From positions 1 through 64,000 of the forward strand of contig CAWCMA010000006.1 in NCBI GenBank assembly GCA_963796565.1: 64,000 bases of DNA, read 5' to 3'. Below are positions 54,655-63,665 of this stretch, in pieces; positions within the stretch are counted from its first letter, which is position 1, and the number at the start of each line of letters is the position of its first letter. The translations under genes were made by a program, and so were the position numbers. Source of the DNA: JAKAVN01 sp963796565. GTDB lineage: Bacteria; Desulfobacterota; Binatia; Binatales; Binataceae. The notes beneath the pieces were generated by a model. The model searched no databases and was not told the origin of the DNA. It saw only the letters and a list, made by a program, of their open reading frames with translations.

Positions 54655-54996
54655 GTGAATAGCTGCGGATATCCAGGCAAATTGGCGCCAAAGCAAAGAA
54701 GGTCTGGCGCTCCCGCATACAGCCGCGCAGGTGGCGTCCCATGCGCGCGCCGCTCGTCCGCGATTGTAACCGGCGCAATCGCGATCATCCTCCTGATGTC
54801 ATGGGGAGGCGAATGCTGGGCCTACATCGACCCTAACGCGGGAGGATTCCTGTCGCAAATTCTAGCTCCGCTCGCGGCGATTTTGCTTTCGTTTCTCTTC
54901 TACTGCCGTAACGAAATCAGAAAATTCGTCAAATCCGTCCGTGCCAGATGGAAAAGAATCGATCCGCGCGACGCCGCGCACGAGCCCGGGAAATAA
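54655..54996 (+). CDS. small membrane protein
   Basis: About 113 residues. GTG 54655 is suggested by GGGGGAG five bases upstream, but the frame is open from 54574 and ATG 54796 is also possible. There is a signal-like helix (SAIVTGAIAIILLMSWG) ending in ECWA-YIDP, then a second hydrophobic segment (LAPLAAILLSFLFYC) and a basic tail. The YIDPNAGGFLSQILAP block resembles small inner-membrane proteins found beside sulfatase-type genes in polysaccharide loci. It lies six bases before the sulfatase-fold gene and is probably its partner. Confidence 0.55.
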   Translation: MNSCGYPGKLAPKQRRSGAPAYSRAGGVPCARRSSAIVTGAIAIILLMSWGGECWAYIDPNAGGFLSQILAPLAAILLSFLFYCRNEIRKFVKSVRARWKRIDPRDAAHEPGK

Positions 54997-55002
54997 ACCA
55001 TC

Positions 55003-56919
55003 ATGGGTCGGCGGTGGTGGTTGTTGTTCCGCGGCCTCGCGGTTCCAACCGTACTTTTTTTCGCACCGGGGCTCGCGCTCCAGGAGCTGCGTCCGTATTC
55101 CTATCTGCTCTCGGTCAGGGGTGCGATAGCCGAAGTGGCGTTGGAAGTTTCGGCGGTTCTTTTGCTCGAAGCTTTGTGCGCGACATTTCTCACGCTCCTT
55201 CTCTCGGTGGGTCGCGCGCTCAGGCTGTGGAACGATCGGGCCGACGCCAATTGTGCGGGCCTTCTCACCCTGGCCAGCGCCATCCTGTGCGGCCTGGCGT
55301 TATTCTATCCGCTGGATGCGATTATCGGCCCGATCGCGAGCGCCGGCCTGCAGGCGGCTCTGATCCTCGCGGCAATCGTCCTGCTTACGCTCTTCGGTTG
55401 GCAGCGTGCTTTCGCGCTGTTCAACCGCCTTAACCGATCGGCACAGATGGTGCTGGCCGTAGCTCCGCTCCTGCTGATTCCGGTGCTTACCGGAGGCTTC
55501 GGGTGGCGCAGTTTTGATTCGATGCCGCCGGCGTGGCGGTTCGCCCCGAGCCCCTCGGCGAAGCCTAACGTGGTGCTGATCAGCTTCGATGCGCTGACGG
55601 CGCAGGACATGTCACTCTACGGCTACCGACTGCCGACCACTCCGCAATTCGAGCGGCTCGCCCAGCGCAGCTATAACTTCGTCAATTTCGTTTCGACCTC
55701 GGATTTTACCACCCCGGGAGTCGCGTCGCTGTTGACCGGCCAGTACCCGTTGACCAATCGGGTGTTCCAGCTTTACGGGCATGTCCCTCACCGCCTGCGC
55801 AAAGAAAACATCGCCTGGATACTGCGGCAACACGGCTATACGACCGCCGCAATCGTTACCAATCCAGCGGCCCATCCCCTGGCCTTGCGGCTCGCCGATT
55901 CTTTTTCCATCCTGCCGCGGCCGCCGGTGTCGTCATGGGCTTTTCCTGGAACCTTCCTGCTGCAACTCCGGCACGGCCTGCTGTTCAACGCCGCCAACGG
56001 CTTTGCGGTCAACGCGGTCCTCAGGTTCGGTAGCCTTTTCGGCCTGTTCGACTACTTAAGATGGGTCCAACCGGATGCAGTCTTCGCCTCGGCCCGGCAT
56101 TTTATCCGCGGCGCGCGCGCGCCCTATTTCCTGTGGATTCACCTGTACTCGCCCCATGCCCCATACGTGACGGACGCGCACTTTCGCGGGCGGTTTCTGC
56201 CGGGTCCCGATTTCACCACTCAAGCGCAGTACTTTTGGCAAACGCCCGGGTCGTACTATGTGCCGGCGATGCAGCACGAAGTCGACTTGCTGAGGCTGCG
56301 CTACGACGAGAGTGTCGCCGAGTGCGATAGTGCTCTGGGAAAGTTCCTTGACTGGATGGCGACTAGCCATCAAGACGCGAACACGGTCCTGGTCGTGACC
56401 GCCGATCATGGCGAGAACTTTTCCAGCGGCTGGTGGAGCCACGAATCGCCGAATCTGCACTATGCCGAAACTCACATTCCCCTGCTGATTTCCTTGCCCC
56501 GCCAGAACCGCGGCCATACCGAGACCGAAGAGGGCGATCTCACCGATATCGCACCGACGCTTCTTGCCGTGCTCGGAATCGTGAAGCCGTCATGGATGGA
56601 AGGTCATCCGCTCATCGGCGCTGCGCGGGCGGCATCCGCGGCGGAACCGAGCTTTTCGATGTACCTTGCTCAATCCAGCGCATTTGATCGGCCCACGGTC
56701 GGAGCCATCGCCGCGAATTCCGGTCCCTATCATCTGGTGTGGTATTTTCCTTCCGGAGGCATCGAGCTTTTCGATATCGCTCGCGATCCCGAACAAAAGC
56801 ACTACGAGCTCGCACTTTATCCTCCTTACCCTCCCGGCATGGCGATGGCGCTGGTCGGAGACATCCAGCGGCGCTTCGTCGATGCGCTCAATCACGATCC
56901 TTCAGGCGCCTATCGATGA
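55003..56919 (+). CDS. membrane-anchored sulfatase-fold hydrolase/transferase with Thr nucleophile position
   Basis: A 638-residue protein. Four to five hydrophobic segments occupy about residues 1-170. The alkaline-phosphatase/sulfatase domain begins at PNVVLISFDALTAQDMSLYGY. The position that is Cys or Ser in sulfatases (CxPSR) is T236 in FTTPGVASLLTG, as in phosphoethanolamine or phosphoglycerol transferases and other Thr-type members. Metal ligands are visible in VVTADHGENFSSGWWSHES. A true sulfatase would need Cys/Ser for formylglycine, so transferase or phosphodiesterase chemistry on a periplasmic or cell-surface glycan or lipid is more likely. Overlaps the sulfotransferase gene by four bases. 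Confidence 0.82.
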   Translation: MGRRWWLLFRGLAVPTVLFFAPGLALQELRPYSYLLSVRGAIAEVALEVSAVLLLEALCATFLTLLLSVGRALRLWNDRADANCAGLLTLASAILCGLALFYPLDAIIGPIASAGLQAALILAAIVLLTLFGWQRAFALFNRLNRSAQMVLAVAPLLLIPVLTGGFGWRSFDSMPPAWRFAPSPSAKPNVVLISFDALTAQDMSLYGYRLPTTPQFERLAQRSYNFVNFVSTSDFTTPGVASLLTGQYPLTNRVFQLYGHVPHRLRKENIAWILRQHGYTTAAIVTNPAAHPLALRLADSFSILPRPPVSSWAFPGTFLLQLRHGLLFNAANGFAVNAVLRFGSLFGLFDYLRWVQPDAVFASARHFIRGARAPYFLWIHLYSPHAPYVTDAHFRGRFLPGPDFTTQAQYFWQTPGSYYVPAMQHEVDLLRLRYDESVAECDSALGKFLDWMATSHQDANTVLVVTADHGENFSSGWWSHESPNLHYAETHIPLLISLPRQNRGHTETEEGDLTDIAPTLLAVLGIVKPSWMEGHPLIGAARAASAAEPSFSMYLAQSSAFDRPTVGAIAANSGPYHLVWYFPSGGIELFDIARDPEQKHYELALYPPYPPGMAMALVGDIQRRFVDALNHDPSGAYR

Positions 56920-57989
56920 GTTCGAGTGCCTGGTCGCGGCCGGCATTTAATCTGAATCTCTCCGCGTGGCGCAGTATTCGCGCTTGCCATCCTGAGCCGA
57001 TCGATCGCGGCCTCGAATTGCGCTTCTACCTGACGGGGAGCCTGCTGTCCGCGATGGGGATGCTCCAGAAACGATTGTACCGGCGCGTCCTGGACCAACT
57101 CGATCTCAGGCCGCCGCTCTTCCTCGTAGGTCATTGGCGCAGTGGAACGACTCTCCTGCACGAGTTGCTCGCGCTGGACGAGCACTTTGCTGCTCCGAGC
57201 ACATACGCCTGCTTCAATCCCCATCAATTCCTGCTCGCGCGCCACCACGCGCCCACTGCGACACGGCTCGTACGTCCGACCGGCGACGTCACTGTTTCAC
57301 CCTTCTCGCCGCAGGAAGAAGAGTTTGCTCTGCTCTGCGTGGGCGCGACGTCACCGTATGAAGCCTTCATGTTTCCCTCCGCGCTCCACCAGTTCGAGGC
57401 CTTATGCGATCCGGACCTGTTCGAGCATGCGCGGGAGCTTCGATGGAACGACGCGATGACGTGGATCTTGAAAGCGACGGCCTACGTGAGCGGTGCGGAC
57501 AAGCGGCCGCTGGTCAAATCTCCGACCAACTCGTTTCGGATTCCGAGACTCAGCGCGCTTTTCCCCGGCGTGATGTTCATTCGGCTGGTGCGCGAGCCAT
57601 GCGCCGTTTTTGCTTCGACGTTGAGGCTCTGGCAGAGCATGTGGGAGCGCTATGCGCTGGCCGCGCCGCTCGCCCAGGAAGTATTGATCGAGCGGATTCT
57701 GGAAACGCGGCTCACGCTGGAACGAAGGCTACAAAGCGCCTTACGATCGCTGCCCGCCGACAGGGTCGCGACGGTTCGCTACGAGGACCTGGTCGCTGAC
57801 CCGTGTCACACGATCGAGCTTTTATACGGACGGCTGGCGCTCGGAGATCCGTCCCCGTTGTTGCCGAAGGTGCACGCATATATGGCACGAAATCCACCCT
57901 CCGCGCCGCCTTCAACCGCGGATTGGCGCCGGCTGGTGCAGGCTCGCTGGCCAGAACTGTTCGACGAGTTCGGTTACGCTCGGAGCTAA
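56916..57989 (+). CDS. PAPS-dependent sulfotransferase
   Basis: A 357-residue protein starting at the ATG overlapping the upstream stop (ATGA). The 5'-phosphosulfate loop is VGHWRSGTTLLHELLALD; the 3'-phosphate region is FPGVMFIRLVREPCAVFASTLRLW. The layout is that of bacterial Stf0/omega-hydroxy-lipid sulfotransferases, with an N-terminal extension of about 60 residues. It transfers sulfate from PAPS to a hydroxyl group. Coupling with a sulfatase-fold membrane enzyme suggests a pathway that decorates an envelope lipid or glycan. Confidence 0.85.
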   Translation: MSSSAWSRPAFNLNLSAWRSIRACHPEPIDRGLELRFYLTGSLLSAMGMLQKRLYRRVLDQLDLRPPLFLVGHWRSGTTLLHELLALDEHFAAPSTYACFNPHQFLLARHHAPTATRLVRPTGDVTVSPFSPQEEEFALLCVGATSPYEAFMFPSALHQFEALCDPDLFEHARELRWNDAMTWILKATAYVSGADKRPLVKSPTNSFRIPRLSALFPGVMFIRLVREPCAVFASTLRLWQSMWERYALAAPLAQEVLIERILETRLTLERRLQSALRSLPADRVATVRYEDLVADPCHTIELLYGRLALGDPSPLLPKVHAYMARNPPSAPPSTADWRRLVQARWPELFDEFGYARS

Positions 57990-58140
57990 AGAGGACAAAT
58001 CGCGGTCATGCGGGGGACGTTGCATTTTGTCGTCATGCGGCTAGAGTTCATCGCATCATGAAACCGTCTCGATCCTTGGATTGAATCTCAGACCAACCAT
58101 GATTTCACCGAAACACAAAACATTGCGGTCGGGGTAGAAG

Positions 58141-58587
58141 ATGACTACCACTACAGACGATCAGCAGCGGATCATCGGCGAGTTGCTTCACCGAGCAAGT
58201 CACCATCGCTGGGTCGGCGTCATCACCGCCGCCTCCGCCGCAATTGTACTTTTGGCTGGTTTGGTACCGGCATTGGCGTGGATTCGAGACCCATTCCTAA
58301 ACGTTTCACAATCCAGTGGTCCAGGTGTGTTGGTACTAAGCTCGAGCGTTCGCGTGTTCGCTCTGGCTATCGTGGGATACCTCGTGCGTCTTTTGACTTC
58401 GATCTATAGGTACAACACGCAACTGTGGAATCATTATACTACGAGGGCTTTGGCATTGGAGTTGGCTGCAGGGGGCGAGATTCCTTTATTGTCGGCGGTC
58501 GCCGCACTTTCAGCCTCAACCGTTACGTTCGGTGCGGACGGACCCTTACTGGGCGGCGATATTGCAGTTTCGGCTGATGGTCATTGA
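58141..58587 (+). CDS. small membrane protein of unknown function
   Basis: A 148-residue protein with two transmembrane segments, about 22-47 (WVGVITAASAAIVLLAGLVPALAW) and about 68-88 (VRVFALAIVGYLVRLLTSIY). No family is recognised. The base composition here is lower in GC than neighbouring genes, and no strong ribosome-binding site precedes ATG 58141. The 215 bases that follow (58588-58802) show no feature. Confidence 0.5.
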   Translation: MTTTTDDQQRIIGELLHRASHHRWVGVITAASAAIVLLAGLVPALAWIRDPFLNVSQSSGPGVLVLSSSVRVFALAIVGYLVRLLTSIYRYNTQLWNHYTTRALALELAAGGEIPLLSAVAALSASTVTFGADGPLLGGDIAVSADGH

Positions 58588-58802
58588 CCTCGCAGCGAGA
58601 CCACGCGAGGTTCATTGGGTGACCGACGAGAGATTCCAACGCCGCCAGATTGCAACCCTTTCGTTGGCGCGCAGCGGAAATGCCCGTTAGCTGCCGTAAC
58701 GATCGTTGAGCGACCACGACGCGTGGCAGAAGCGTCGAACGGCGCGTTCCGACGCGACGGAGACTCCGGCGCGCCGGGCCGCCCAGCCGAAGAGAAACCA
58801 CG

Positions 58803-59597
58803 ATGATCCCGGCCCGGCTTTCCATGTTTAACGCGATATTCGCCGCTGGGCTGCTAGGAGTCGGTGTGGTGGGAGCCCATAAAGGCATGATCCCGCCGAT
58901 GACCGGCTTCCTGGCGTTCCTGCTGAGCTTCGTAGTCGCGATCCTGGCACTGCTGTTCGGACTGATAGGCTTCGCCCGCACCTCGGCCCCCGAGCGCCGA
59001 TCCGGAAGGCCCAAGGCCGTCGCCGGCATCGTGCTGGGACTGCTCATCGCTGTCCCGGTCGGGTCCACGATGTGGCGCTGGTGGTCGATGCCGTATCCGA
59101 ACATCAACGACATCACAACCGACTACGATAATCCGCCACAATTCGTTAGCCCGCCGGGATTGTCGGCCGACTCGATGAAATACGACCGCGCCAGGTTGGA
59201 GCCTATCCAGACCAAATATTATCCGAAGCTCGATCCGCTGCGGCTCGACGAGAAGCCCGATGACGCCTTCGCCAGAGTGAAAGCCGCGGCCAATGTCGCG
59301 CCCCTTGGTGGTCTGCAGATGGCCGCCCAGATACCAGCGGAGCCGGGCTGGTACATCGTTTATGTCAATCCGGCGACGCGGACAATCGAGGGCGTCGAGA
59401 CCTCCTACCTGTTCCGCTTTCGCGGTGACTTCGTGATCCAGGTGCGCCCGGGCCCCGACCCAAACGGCAGCCTGGTCGAGATGCGCTCGCGCTCGCGCGA
59501 CGGCACCGGCGACTTCGGCGTGAACTACAACCGTATCCGTGAGTTCTTCGCGGTGCTCAAGCCGGGCGGCGATATCGGCGCGGTGTCACCTTCGTGA
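58803..59597 (+). CDS. DUF1499 membrane protein
   Basis: A 264-residue protein. Three hydrophobic segments lie in the first 100 residues (FNAIFAAGLLGVGVVG, FLAFLLSFVVAILALLFGLIGF, AVAGIVLGLLIAVPVG). The soluble part has the DUF1499 pattern: NDITTDYDNPPQFV, GWYIVYVNPATRTIEGVETSYLFRFRGDFVIQVRP and SRSRDGTGDFGVNYNRIREFFAVL. The biochemical role of the family is unknown. It precedes the glycogen phosphorylase gene by 108 bases. Confidence 0.83.
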   Translation: MIPARLSMFNAIFAAGLLGVGVVGAHKGMIPPMTGFLAFLLSFVVAILALLFGLIGFARTSAPERRSGRPKAVAGIVLGLLIAVPVGSTMWRWWSMPYPNINDITTDYDNPPQFVSPPGLSADSMKYDRARLEPIQTKYYPKLDPLRLDEKPDDAFARVKAAANVAPLGGLQMAAQIPAEPGWYIVYVNPATRTIEGVETSYLFRFRGDFVIQVRPGPDPNGSLVEMRSRSRDGTGDFGVNYNRIREFFAVLKPGGDIGAVSPS

Positions 59598-59705
59598 CGC
59601 GTTGGCCTGCGCCGTCCGTCTGTCTGCGAAAATTTCGGTGCACCGACTGCGTGGGCGCGGAGAGCCATCTTGTGCTGGCGCGCGGTCGTCCGTACCTTTT
59701 TCGAT

Positions 59706-62162
59706 ATGTCCTCACTCATCAGCCCGTACAGCAATGGCGCGGCGGCCGCCACGCTAGTCGATCTAATCACGCACCACATCCGCTTCAGCGCAGCGAAACG
59801 GCGGACGGAGTTGTCGCGGCGCGACTGGTATCAGGTCACGGCGCTCGCGGTGCGCGACATGCTGGTCGAGAAGATGGTCGCGACGCGAACGCGCTTCCAG
59901 CGCAACGGCGCGAAAAAGCTCTACTACCTGTCGTTGGAGTACCTTATCGGGCGCTCGCTCGAAAGCAATCTGTTCAACCTCGGTATCATCGACACCTGTC
60001 GTGAATTCCTCGCATCCAACGGGATCGATCTGCAACTGCTGCTCGACGAAGAGACGGACGCGGCACTCGGCAACGGCGGTCTTGGCCGGCTGGCGGCGTG
60101 CTTTCTGGACTCGCTGGCGACGCTGGACATGCCGGGCTACGCCTATGGCATCAACTATGAATTCGGACTTTTCCGCCAGCGGATTAAGGACGGCTTCCAG
60201 GTCGAACGACCCGACAATTGGCGGCGCGACCTGTCGCCGTGGCTGGTAGCGCGGCCCGAGGAGTCCTGCATCGTCCCGGTGTACGGGCGAATCGAGCCCC
60301 GCGTCAACCGCAAGGGAGATTACAGGCCGCTATGGACGGGCTGGCGAGTCCTGGTTGGGATGCCGGCCGATCTCCCGATTTCAGGTTACGGCAGTCCAGC
60401 GGTGAACTTCGTGCGCTTGTTCTCGGCCGCCGCCTCGGATGAGTTCGACATCCACATCTTCAACGCTGGCGACTATGCCAAGGCGGTTGAGCAGAAGGTG
60501 GTCTCCGAAGCCATCTCGAAAATTCTCTATCCCTCGGACGCCGCGGAGGCCGGGCGCGAGCTTCGGCTCCTGCAGGAATACTTCTTCGTGGCCTGCGCGG
60601 TGCAGGACATCACCCGTCGTTTCTTTCAGCGCGGCGACGATTTGCGCGATTTTCCTTCCCGCGTGGCGATCCAGCTCAACGATACGCACCCGGCGCTCGC
60701 CGTCGCCGAGCTGATGCGTCTGTTCATCGATCAGCACGACCTGGAATGGGAAACCGCATGGGAGATAACCCGTGCGACAGTCGCTTACACCAATCATACT
60801 TTGATGCCCGAGGCACTCGAGCGCTGGCCGGCCGAACTGCTCAGGCGCGTGGTGCCACGCCACCTCGAGATCATCTACGAAATCAATCGGCGCTTTATGG
60901 CAGAGACGGTCGAACTCTGGTCGAACGATTCCGATCGCGCGCGACGCCTTTCGATCGTCGAGGAAGGTCACGATCCCCAGGTCCGGATGGCGCATCTGGC
61001 GATCATCGGCAGCCATTCGGTCAACGGTGTTTCCAAGCTTCACTCGGAACTGGTCAAGACCAGGCTGGTGCCGGACCTGTATCAGCTCTGGCCGCAGCGT
61101 TTCAGCAACAAGACCAACGGCGTGACTCAGCGCCGATGGCTGCTGATGGCGAACCCCGGCCTGGCGCGTCTACTGGACGAAACCGTGGGCAGCGGATGGG
61201 CCACGGACCTCGAGCGGCTGAGGGGAATCGAGCACCTCGCTGACGACCCTGAGTTTCAAGGGCGCTTCGCCGCGGTCAAGCGAGCCAACAAAGAACGGCT
61301 GGCGACGCTGACCCATCGGCTCACAGCCGTGGACGTTGATCCAGGCTCGATCTTCGACATTCAGGCCAAGCGCATCCACGAGTACAAGCGTCAACTTCTG
61401 ATGGCGCTGGGCGTCGTGCACGAGTACCTGGCGCTGGTCGAGGACAACGTCGAGCCGCTCGCGCCACGCACCTATCTGTTCGCAGGCAAGGCCGCACCGA
61501 GCTACTGGGCGGCAAAAATGATCATCAAGCTGATCAACAGCCTGGCCGCGGTGATTAACTCTGATGCGCGCACGCGCGGCCTCATCAAGGTCGCCTTCCT
61601 GCCGGATTATCGCGTCTCGCTGGCGGAGAAGATCATCCCGGCCGCCGATGTGTCCGAGCAGATCTCGACCGCCGGCACCGAGGCTTCGGGCACCGGCAAC
61701 ATGAAGTTCGCGATGAACGGCGCGCTGACGATCGGAACGCTCGACGGCGCCAATGTCGAGCTTCGCGAGGAAATCGGCGCGGAGAACATCTTCATTTTCG
61801 GCTTGACCGCCGACGCCATCGCGGAGATGCGCGCGAGCTGGTCGTACGACCCGCGGCGATATTATGAAAGCGACCTTTCGCTGCGGCGCGTGCTCGACGC
61901 ATTGGCTTCCGATCGTTTCTGTCCTGGCGAACCCGGTTCGTTCAGGTGGATACCGGAAACGCTTTTGAGCCACGACGACTATTTCGTGATTGCGGACTTC
62001 GCATCGTACGTCGCGATGCAGAGCCGGATTTCGCGCGAGTACCTCGAGCCGGCGCGATGGACACGCAAGGCAATTCTCAATGTCGCGCGGGTAGGCCGCT
62101 TCTCCAGCGATCGGACGGTGCGCGAATACGCTCGCGAGATCTGGGGCCTCGAACCGGCGTAG
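59706..62162 (+). CDS. glgP: glycogen/starch phosphorylase
   Basis: An 818-residue enzyme; ATG 59706 (MSSLISPYSNG) is chosen over an upstream frame start at 59670. It releases glucose-1-phosphate from alpha-1,4-glucan. Visible: YYLSLEYLIGRSLESNLFNLG, LGNGGLGRLAACFLDSLATL, KTNGVTQRRW, KRIHEYKRQLL and the PLP region GTGNMKFAMNGALTIGTLDGANVE, with K667 the expected Schiff-base lysine. Length is normal for the family. Confidence 0.96.
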   Translation: MSSLISPYSNGAAAATLVDLITHHIRFSAAKRRTELSRRDWYQVTALAVRDMLVEKMVATRTRFQRNGAKKLYYLSLEYLIGRSLESNLFNLGIIDTCREFLASNGIDLQLLLDEETDAALGNGGLGRLAACFLDSLATLDMPGYAYGINYEFGLFRQRIKDGFQVERPDNWRRDLSPWLVARPEESCIVPVYGRIEPRVNRKGDYRPLWTGWRVLVGMPADLPISGYGSPAVNFVRLFSAAASDEFDIHIFNAGDYAKAVEQKVVSEAISKILYPSDAAEAGRELRLLQEYFFVACAVQDITRRFFQRGDDLRDFPSRVAIQLNDTHPALAVAELMRLFIDQHDLEWETAWEITRATVAYTNHTLMPEALERWPAELLRRVVPRHLEIIYEINRRFMAETVELWSNDSDRARRLSIVEEGHDPQVRMAHLAIIGSHSVNGVSKLHSELVKTRLVPDLYQLWPQRFSNKTNGVTQRRWLLMANPGLARLLDETVGSGWATDLERLRGIEHLADDPEFQGRFAAVKRANKERLATLTHRLTAVDVDPGSIFDIQAKRIHEYKRQLLMALGVVHEYLALVEDNVEPLAPRTYLFAGKAAPSYWAAKMIIKLINSLAAVINSDARTRGLIKVAFLPDYRVSLAEKIIPAADVSEQISTAGTEASGTGNMKFAMNGALTIGTLDGANVELREEIGAENIFIFGLTADAIAEMRASWSYDPRRYYESDLSLRRVLDALASDRFCPGEPGSFRWIPETLLSHDDYFVIADFASYVAMQSRISREYLEPARWTRKAILNVARVGRFSSDRTVREYAREIWGLEPA

Positions 62163-62382
62163 CGGGTCGCAGCTACCGGCGGCTTCGGCTCGCCTGTCAG
62201 GCTCGCCCCACCCTGAAATTACGAGATTTTTCGCTCCGCGGGGCCTTTGCTCAGAGTTGCCGGCGTCAACCGCCGACGTTCGATGCGTCGCGGAGCTGTG
62301 CTGGAGCCGTGCAAAGACAGACCATCTGATGTATATGCCAGTCTGAATTCGCGCTTGAGCAAATCTTAGCGGAGGGGAGACC

Positions 62383-62793
62383 GTGAGCACTGAAACCAAG
62401 GCGGGTCTTGTCTTGCCGGTCGACACCATTCGGGATCGTCTGAACCGCGATCCGGAGTTTTTGTTGACGGCGCGTTTCTGGTACTGCGATATCCGTTTTT
62501 TCATCGGCCAGGATCCGTATTTCATGCGGATCGAGAACGGCAAGGTCGATCATTTTCAGCACGGCACCCAGGGCTTCGACCCGTACACCATCAACATCGG
62601 TGGACCCGAGGAAGTCTGGAAGAAGATGATGGAGCGGCGACCGAAGCCCTTCTACCACGACTGGTTCGCGGCCTCGTTCCATCATGACTTCACGTTCGGC
62701 GGCGATCTCGAATCGGCTTATGCGCATTACTACGCAATCCGCCGCATCCACGCGATCATGCGCCAGGCGGTGATCGAATCGCATGCCGCGTAG
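62383..62793 (+). CDS. conserved small protein of unknown function
   Basis: A 136-residue protein starting at GTG 62383 with GGAGGGGA six bases upstream, a strong ribosome-binding site. It is rich in aromatic residues and histidines (ARFWYCDIRFFIGQDPYFM, KPFYHDWFAASFHHDF). The middle part, RIENGKVDHF, resembles sterol-carrier (SCP2)-like proteins, but I cannot assign a family firmly. It is followed after 14 bases by an alpha/beta hydrolase gene, so the two probably work together. The preceding 220 bases contain no gene. Confidence 0.65.
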   Translation: MSTETKAGLVLPVDTIRDRLNRDPEFLLTARFWYCDIRFFIGQDPYFMRIENGKVDHFQHGTQGFDPYTINIGGPEEVWKKMMERRPKPFYHDWFAASFHHDFTFGGDLESAYAHYYAIRRIHAIMRQAVIESHAA

Positions 62794-62807
62794 GGGGCAT
62801 CAGGACA

Positions 62808-63665
62808 ATGGCGAAATTTTCAGACATTATCGGTCGTTACATTTACCTTGAACTGGACGGCGTCGAGTACCGCGTCTACATCGAAGAGGCGGGCAAAGGG
62901 ATACCGCTGGTATGCCAGCACACGGCGGGCTCGGATGGTCGCCAGTATCGACACCTGCTCGAGGATCGCGACATCACGTCGCGCTTTCACGTGGTCGCCG
63001 CCGACCTGCCTTATCACGGCAAGTCGCTTCCTCCGACTTCGGTCAGGCACTGGGAACAGGAATACAAGCTCACCAAGGATTGGTTCATGCGCTACTGGGT
63101 GAAGCTTTGTCACGAGCTTGAACTCAATCGACCCGTGTACATGGGCTGCTCGATGGGCGGTCATCTCGCACCCGACCTGGCGCTCAACTATCCGAACGAA
63201 TTCCGCGCCTGTATCGGGTTAGAGGCGTCGATGTGGAGCGGCAATACAGATCGATTGGTGAACCAGTGGTTTCACCATCCCCGGTTGTCGAACGAATCGA
63301 AGCCGGCGCTCATGTTGAGCCTGTGCTCGCCGAACGCGCCGGAAGAATACGTTCGTGAGACGGTCTGGGAATATAGTCAAGGCGCGCCGCCGGTTTTCAA
63401 AGGCGACCTGTACTACTATTCCTTCGAGCATGATTTGCGGCAGACCGTGAAGAACATCGACACGCGCAAATGCCCGCTCTACGTGCTGAGTGGCGATTAC
63501 GATTGGTCGGCGTTTCCGGCGGCGGCGAAGGCCTTGGCGGATGCGGTACCCGGTGCGAGCTATACGTTGATGGAAGGGATGGGCCACTTTCCGATGGCCG
63601 AGGATCCGGTTCAATTCAAAAAATATCTGATGCCGGTCCTCGCGGAGATTCTGGCCAAGTCCTAG
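62808..63665 (+). CDS. alpha/beta hydrolase
   Basis: A 285-residue hydrolase. The oxyanion segment is PLVCQHTAGSDGRQYRHLL, the nucleophile elbow GCSMGGHLA with S115, the acid region LYVLSGDYDW and the catalytic histidine GMGHFPMAE. Substrate unknown; ester or C-C bond hydrolysis is expected for the fold. Its stop overlaps a GTG of the next gene, and the small protein gene lies 14 bases upstream, making a three-gene unit. Confidence 0.88.
   Translation: MAKFSDIIGRYIYLELDGVEYRVYIEEAGKGIPLVCQHTAGSDGRQYRHLLEDRDITSRFHVVAADLPYHGKSLPPTSVRHWEQEYKLTKDWFMRYWVKLCHELELNRPVYMGCSMGGHLAPDLALNYPNEFRACIGLEASMWSGNTDRLVNQWFHHPRLSNESKPALMLSLCSPNAPEEYVRETVWEYSQGAPPVFKGDLYYYSFEHDLRQTVKNIDTRKCPLYVLSGDYDWSAFPAAAKALADAVPGASYTLMEGMGHFPMAEDPVQFKKYLMPVLAEILAKS

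Noticed and set aside
61170..62543. 457-codon minus-strand frame opposite glycogen phosphorylase
   Set aside because: It covers the PLP-binding region of glycogen phosphorylase in antisense.
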